In this document: piece after piece, positions 59,201-64,000 of the stretch
Layout of the letters: each line of letters begins with the position of its first letter
How positions within the stretch are numbered: position 1 is the stretch's first letter
Source: Rhipicephalus microplus
Taxonomy: Eukaryota; Arthropoda; Arachnida; Ixodida; Ixodidae
DNA: 64,000 nucleotides
Direction of reading: 5' to 3'
Assembly: GCF_043290135.1 (NCBI RefSeq)
Contig: NC_134704.1
Span: forward strand, 15,716,501-15,780,500
Position numbers and translations under genes: made by a program
The notes under the pieces: generated by a model
The model's input: the letters and a program-made list of their open reading frames with translations, nothing else
Database searches by the model: none
What the model was told of the DNA's origin: nothing

Positions 59201-60690
59201 AGCTGTTTGGTTTCTTGTTCCTCTTGCTTATTCAGCGCCATTTTTCATGTTTCCGTTGGCCTCCGCTAGACGCAAGCTTTCTTTCTTTTTATCCCCACCC
59301 CCGCGTTCTCTCTGAGACCGTCGTCGGTCACGTCCTGGCTCATTGCGTCTCGGCGCGGGTGGCCGTGGACGGTCGGTGGTGGAGTTCCGTTTTCTTTTTT
59401 TCTACCGCACTCTCGGTTTGATGGCTGTGTTTCTGACATTGTGAAAGCTGGAGCAGCAGTCTATATCGTTCCCTGAAGTGCTGCGAGCAGCAGCGGCGGT
59501 GGAAATGCGCTGAGCAGGCATTTTTTGCTGACGCAGTTTGGTTACGCAAGCAGGCAATATTCTCTTATCGCGTGCTTATAGTGCAAGCCCCGGATATTGC
59601 TTATATGATTTGGTATTTGATCAATGATTAGGTTCGTCTTATCGGTCAGAGAAATTTTGCTTTTTGCATAAGGTGAGCGTTAGATATTCATTTATCGCTT
59701 GCTACAATTCATCATGTATCGAATGGTGAGCCATAATACTGATTATTATAGTGAGCCATACTACTGCATGAAGTGGTGCACCAGCTGCAGTACAGGGAAG
59801 CAACACGTCAATTGCGGTACAGTAATCGTGCTGGCGCCATTTTATGTGTGCGTGATTGTGTCCTTTCTTGTGCTGCTTTATCAACTATCACTGTGGCTCA
59901 AGCAAGTTTTTATTGTTGTTTGTGTTGTGCTTAATTTGCTGTTCCTTAGGTGATTTCGTAACATTTTCCTGAATGAAAAACGAACAATTAAGACTGATAT
60001 GCGAACAGACAAAATGCATGACCCACTAATTCATTCTTTAATAGGAGTTCTTTCGAACCTTTCTAGGCGTCCACAATATAGTTGATTTCAAGGTTGCCGG
60101 TGCGGTTGGTTTCTGTTCGATTGCTCTATATTGTCGGCGCGGCCTCTCGGCAAGCGTAAAATTTTACCTGTCTTTAGCGTGACCATTAGTCGCCTATTTT
60201 TCTTAAATGAGGCCCTGGATTAATCTTTGCAAGCGAGTAACTCTTTAATGCGCTCCCAGGTATGAGTACACGAGCCTTTAATTCTAGCAATCCACCCTTA
60301 TCGTATGACACCGCAGTTGCCGGGAATTGAAACCGCGATTTCACACTCGTCCTTGGCTGCGGCTGGATGGTGCGCGAATCGAACGTATATGCCCCTCCCG
60401 GCACATGCATGATTTGTACGCAGATAATAAACATTTCACAGCGACGACGCGCACGCCATGTTTGCACGTTCAAGTACAGCTCGGTGCAACGTTGCATGTC
60501 TTACTCGTATACATTCAATGCCATATATAGCATTGGCGTAACCAAAGGGATGGGGTGGGGACGCGGGGGGACTCATCTAGCATGTGCACCTCGCGTTTAC
60601 TGTGGGATCCTGTAGGTGACACCTGTGTTGCACGCTGGAAGCCTGTATCGGTGGTTCTTATCGCGCGCACATAGGCGCTCAGCGTGTTCG
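59201..60690. other. Non-coding stretch
   Basis: No supported gene. A short hAT-like end may lie at 60531-60570 (cattggcgtaaccaaaggga), without a partner. Confidence 0.35.
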
Positions 60691-60694
60691 TCGG

Positions 60695-60960
60695 TGGAAC
60701 ATGAAGTGTTTACGGTGCCCGGATGCTATCGCGGGTTCGATCCCGGCGGCGGTGGTCGCATTTTGTTGGAGACGAAATGCTAGAGGCATGTGTACTCTGT
60801 GATGGCAGTGCACATTGAAAAATAGCACACGTTCGAAATATCCAGAGCCCTCCACTGCTGCGTACATCGTCGTACTGTGGTATCGGTACTGAGAACCCCA
60901 TTTATTATTATTATTATTAGTAGTAGTAGTAGTAGTAGCAGTAGTACTAGCAGTAGCAGT
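60695..60960 (+). repeat. Diverged SINE with (TTA)n/(GTA)n tail
   Basis: B box 'gcgggttcgatcccgg', body 'gtgtactctgtgatggcagt' and 'gagccctccactgctgcgta', then 'gagaaccccatt', followed by ATT and AGT trinucleotide repeats. Same family as the Ruka-type copies, heavily diverged. Confidence 0.75.
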
Positions 60961-61139
60961 GCAGTTTGGTGTTTGTGTATAGTTCCAACCTGAATTTAGA
61001 CGCGTTGAGGCCCAGTGCTATCAACTCGAAGTTATTTGCAGCGAAGCTTCTGCTTATTTCTCATCCCTCTCCATTTCTACCGTGGCTCTCTCGATTTATT
61101 AATTTTTCATTTATTTATTTATTTCATTTTGCACGCGGG

Positions 61140-61520
61140 TATGGTCGGCCTCTTCGCGCCGGTCTACCAATCATTGCCGAAATCCAGCCCCTGGTCGCTC
61201 CACTGATCCGTGGCAGAATACGAAGGTCACGGGGAGGAGAGAGCCCTGCACTTCTTCCGAAACGCTCGAGCTCTCGCATAACGGAAGACGAAGCGCGAGA
61301 GAAGCGGCCAAGTCACGGCCGGTTTGCGCGGGACAGCGGCCTGCTTTATGCACGCCGTGGCCTGGAGCGTGGCGCCGGCGCTCAAATGCGCGACGCCGTG
61401 TTCTTGCGTGGCGTTCTCGCAGACCACCGTCGAAGGCACTTGCAAACCAGACCACCCCGGGCAGCGTCTCCCCGCTCTCTCCGTCACAGGGACTCGGTGC
61501 TTGCCGAGCGAAATGCTCGC
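61140..61520. promoter_or_regulatory. CpG-rich block, unassigned
   Basis: Dense CpG, open in two + frames and two - frames. No recognisable protein domain, splice pair or core promoter element. Candidate regulatory or first-exon DNA only. Confidence 0.25.
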
Positions 61521-61911
61521 TCCGTCGCTTTTTTTTTTTATTTTTATTTTCCATGGGGGCACTATGCCGTGGCACTCTGGGTGCCTGCCTGTCTTCTGCA
61601 ACTGCGTATTTCTAACTAACTCAGAACAAGGAACGGTCTTCACGCCTTCAAAGTTCTAATCCTGAAGCCTTGGTGCTGTATTTACAGGGTCGGCGTTATC
61701 TAAGGGGAACTACCCACTACTATTCGAGCCCTTAAAACTAGAACATTGATTTTGCTTAACGAGGCGAAGGTCCATTATATGGCGTCTAATCATTGTGTCG
61801 ATATGCGCAGTAGCAATCTTGCAAAATATGTATTAGGTTTAAGCTACTATGAGCAGAAGAGTGACTTGTTTGGTGACTTTGTTCATTCTTAATGTAGCTT
61901 ATGGCGCGAAA

Positions 61912-62209
<298 letters not shown>

Positions 62210-63655
62210 GAGACGGACATCGTCCTTCGTGTTTTTGTTTTTTATGTTTTTTTTTGCGCCATAAGCTATGTTAACTACTATGAGCAGTAATTTCTTTATA
62301 TACATGCTATGAGGTATACAGTACTAATAAGGTGTTCCTCTTTGATGGTGTCGGCCATGTAGGCGTCGGCTCTGTCCAAGTGCGATGGTGCATCGTTCAG
62401 AGCTAGGGGGGCAGAAAAGGAAAACTAAAGTGACAGTTCTTTGTTATTCGGGAAACCCACTATATATAAAGAGGAGGATGTCGGGTCGTCTAGACTGGAT
62501 AGTACGGTGGGAACTGTTTCACCCCATTAGTTTTTTTTTTTCTGTAGTTAATAGTGGCTTTTGACTCTATACGTATATTTTCACGCCTTCATACAAGCGT
62601 TGTTGAACTTTCATTTGTGCCAGCTCTTTTTCTTTTTTTCCTTAGCCCATTAGTCCACACCTCCCCGGAACAGTTTCTAACGTGCGTCAATTCCCTGTCC
62701 CTTTCGCACCCGCCGATTTTAGCGCTTGGACGCCACCATTCATTGGGTGACTGTGTCATTTGCCACAAACGCTTCAGCTCTCTCTCTCTCTCTCTCTTGG
62801 GTTCTCCGTCTTTCATATCATTTCTTAATTGCTTCCAAAGTGCGCCACATTTTCCAAGGGCGGAGGCTACGAAACAGGTACGAGGAAACGACCGTCCTTA
62901 CAATAGCGGCCGCGTACATCGTGATGTGTCTTCCTATACTCCGCTCTCCCTGTGCGCCTTTCGCGCGAATCGCGGAGAACCCGTTAACTCAAGGAGCGTG
63001 TTCGGTTCTGTTCGGAATTGACGACTACACCTTGCTTCTATGGCTGCTTTCTTTTGCTTTCTCTTTTTCTCACTGGCTCTAGCTGCTTTGACAGCGGCTC
63101 GCGAGACATGCACGCATGCAGGAAAGGAGCGAAGCGTGTGTATATAGCACCGGCTTCTGTGGCAGGGCTGCATTCTTCTTGCCGTGACCCATTTTCCGGG
63201 CTTTTTTTTTTCTTTTTTTATTTTATTTCACCCGTTCTTGCTATTCTCTCTCGCTCTCTCTATCTCGTACGCTGAGTGCGAAGCTATGCAGCCTTGGCTC
63301 AGGAATTCCGAATACCACGGAGCTAACAGTCCTGTACTTTCAGACTGCATTATAGCTCGACCGTCATGTGTGACACCTTATGTTTGTATGTGTACAGAAT
63401 AATTTGCTTACGTTTTCTGTTTTGTGTGTGTGTGGGGGGGGGGGGGGGTGATTCTACTCCATAAATCACTGCAAATCCCTTGTTATATATACCGCTCGTG
63501 GTTTTCTGCTGAGCTTAGATGTTTTTTGGACCAAATGAATGACGCTGAAGTGCACTTAAAAAAAAAAAAGACTGGTGCCCTATCCTGTCTTCTGTTTTTC
63601 TTCCTTGTTCTCCGTTGCGCTCAAAATATTTCTTCAAGTTATGAACCGACTCTCT
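62210..63655. other. Non-coding stretch
   Basis: No supported gene. Contains a TC run at 62779-62797 and a G tract at 63432-63448. Confidence 0.4.
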
Positions 63656-63657
63656 CA

Positions 63658-63935
63658 ATGTTAATAATAATCCTGACTACGCCCACTGCAGGGCAAAGGC
63701 GTCTCCGATGTTCTGCCAATAAACCCGGTCTTACGCTTTCTGCTGCCACGTTGTATGCCTGCAAATTTCTTAATCTCATCTGCCCACCTAGTGTTCTGTC
63801 TCTTCCTTGCGCGTTTGCCTTTTCCTGGAATTCAATCAGAAATTAAAAAAAAACAATACGAAATGCGCATGGACCGGGCACGTATAGCGCATATAGGTAG
63901 AATAACCGTTGAACGTTCCACTCTGCTAAAAATGT
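63658..63935 (-). mobile_element. 3' end of a second LINE copy
   Basis: The segment 'taatctcatctgcccaccta' and the preceding 'gactacgcccactgcagggc' match 21770-21870, the 3' end of the LINE at 21729-22112, in the same - orientation. The tail here is (ATT)n near 63660-63668. The upstream coding part is more degraded (poly-A insertion near 63845). Confidence 0.75.
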
Positions 63936-64000
63936 AGGATTATTTTTTTTTTCATTCTGCTCCTTCCATCATTGCACGGACATGCATATGACAGAACCTG

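Overview
The window is eukaryotic, almost certainly a hard tick (Ixodida). Intron-split coding sequence is embedded in repeat-dense DNA with long AC/GT and AAT microsatellites. Several copies of a tRNA-derived SINE match the ixodid family described as Ruka: a tRNA-like head with a B box, a body reading 'gttaaagaaccccaggtgg', the end 'ggacgttaaaccccac' and an (AATC)n tail. Less than 2% of the window has convincing cellular coding potential.

Host gene (+ strand): two internal exons (9641-9819 and 12096-12285) join in phase and encode the end of one spectrin repeat and the start of the next. The second most resembles a distal rod repeat of dystrophin. A CpG-rich block around 53.0-53.9 kb holds a candidate first exon (53579-53899) that ends on the same codon phase as the 12285 donor. 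The layout therefore resembles a dystrophin locus with a very long intron and an internal promoter for a short isoform. That link is inference.

Centre of the window (26.4-33.5 kb, - strand): a nested transposon. A ~212 bp hAT-like non-autonomous element with an 8 bp target duplication was hit by a 6.9 kb LTR retrotransposon. That retrotransposon has 498 bp LTRs differing at 3 sites and a CCCCC target duplication. Its polyprotein order is Gag - zinc knuckle - protease - integrase (with GPY/F) - reverse transcriptase - RNase H, so integrase lies upstream of RT. This is the Gmr1-type arrangement, otherwise typical of Ty1/copia, on a gypsy-type backbone. The copy has a gag frameshift, one stop in integrase, and a 353 bp solo LTR of a different family in the RNase H tail, which by chance keeps the reading frame.

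Flanks: many short DNA transposons, several with visible target duplications (10.7-11.2, 45.0-45.5 and 50.5-51.2 kb), large palindromes (7.2-7.7 and 9.4 kb), two 3' ends of a non-LTR retrotransposon (21.7-22.1 and 63.7-63.9 kb), two SINE families, a 53 bp tandem repeat and several CpG-rich blocks that may be promoters. Most of the remaining sequence is intron or intergenic DNA in which I see no supportable gene.
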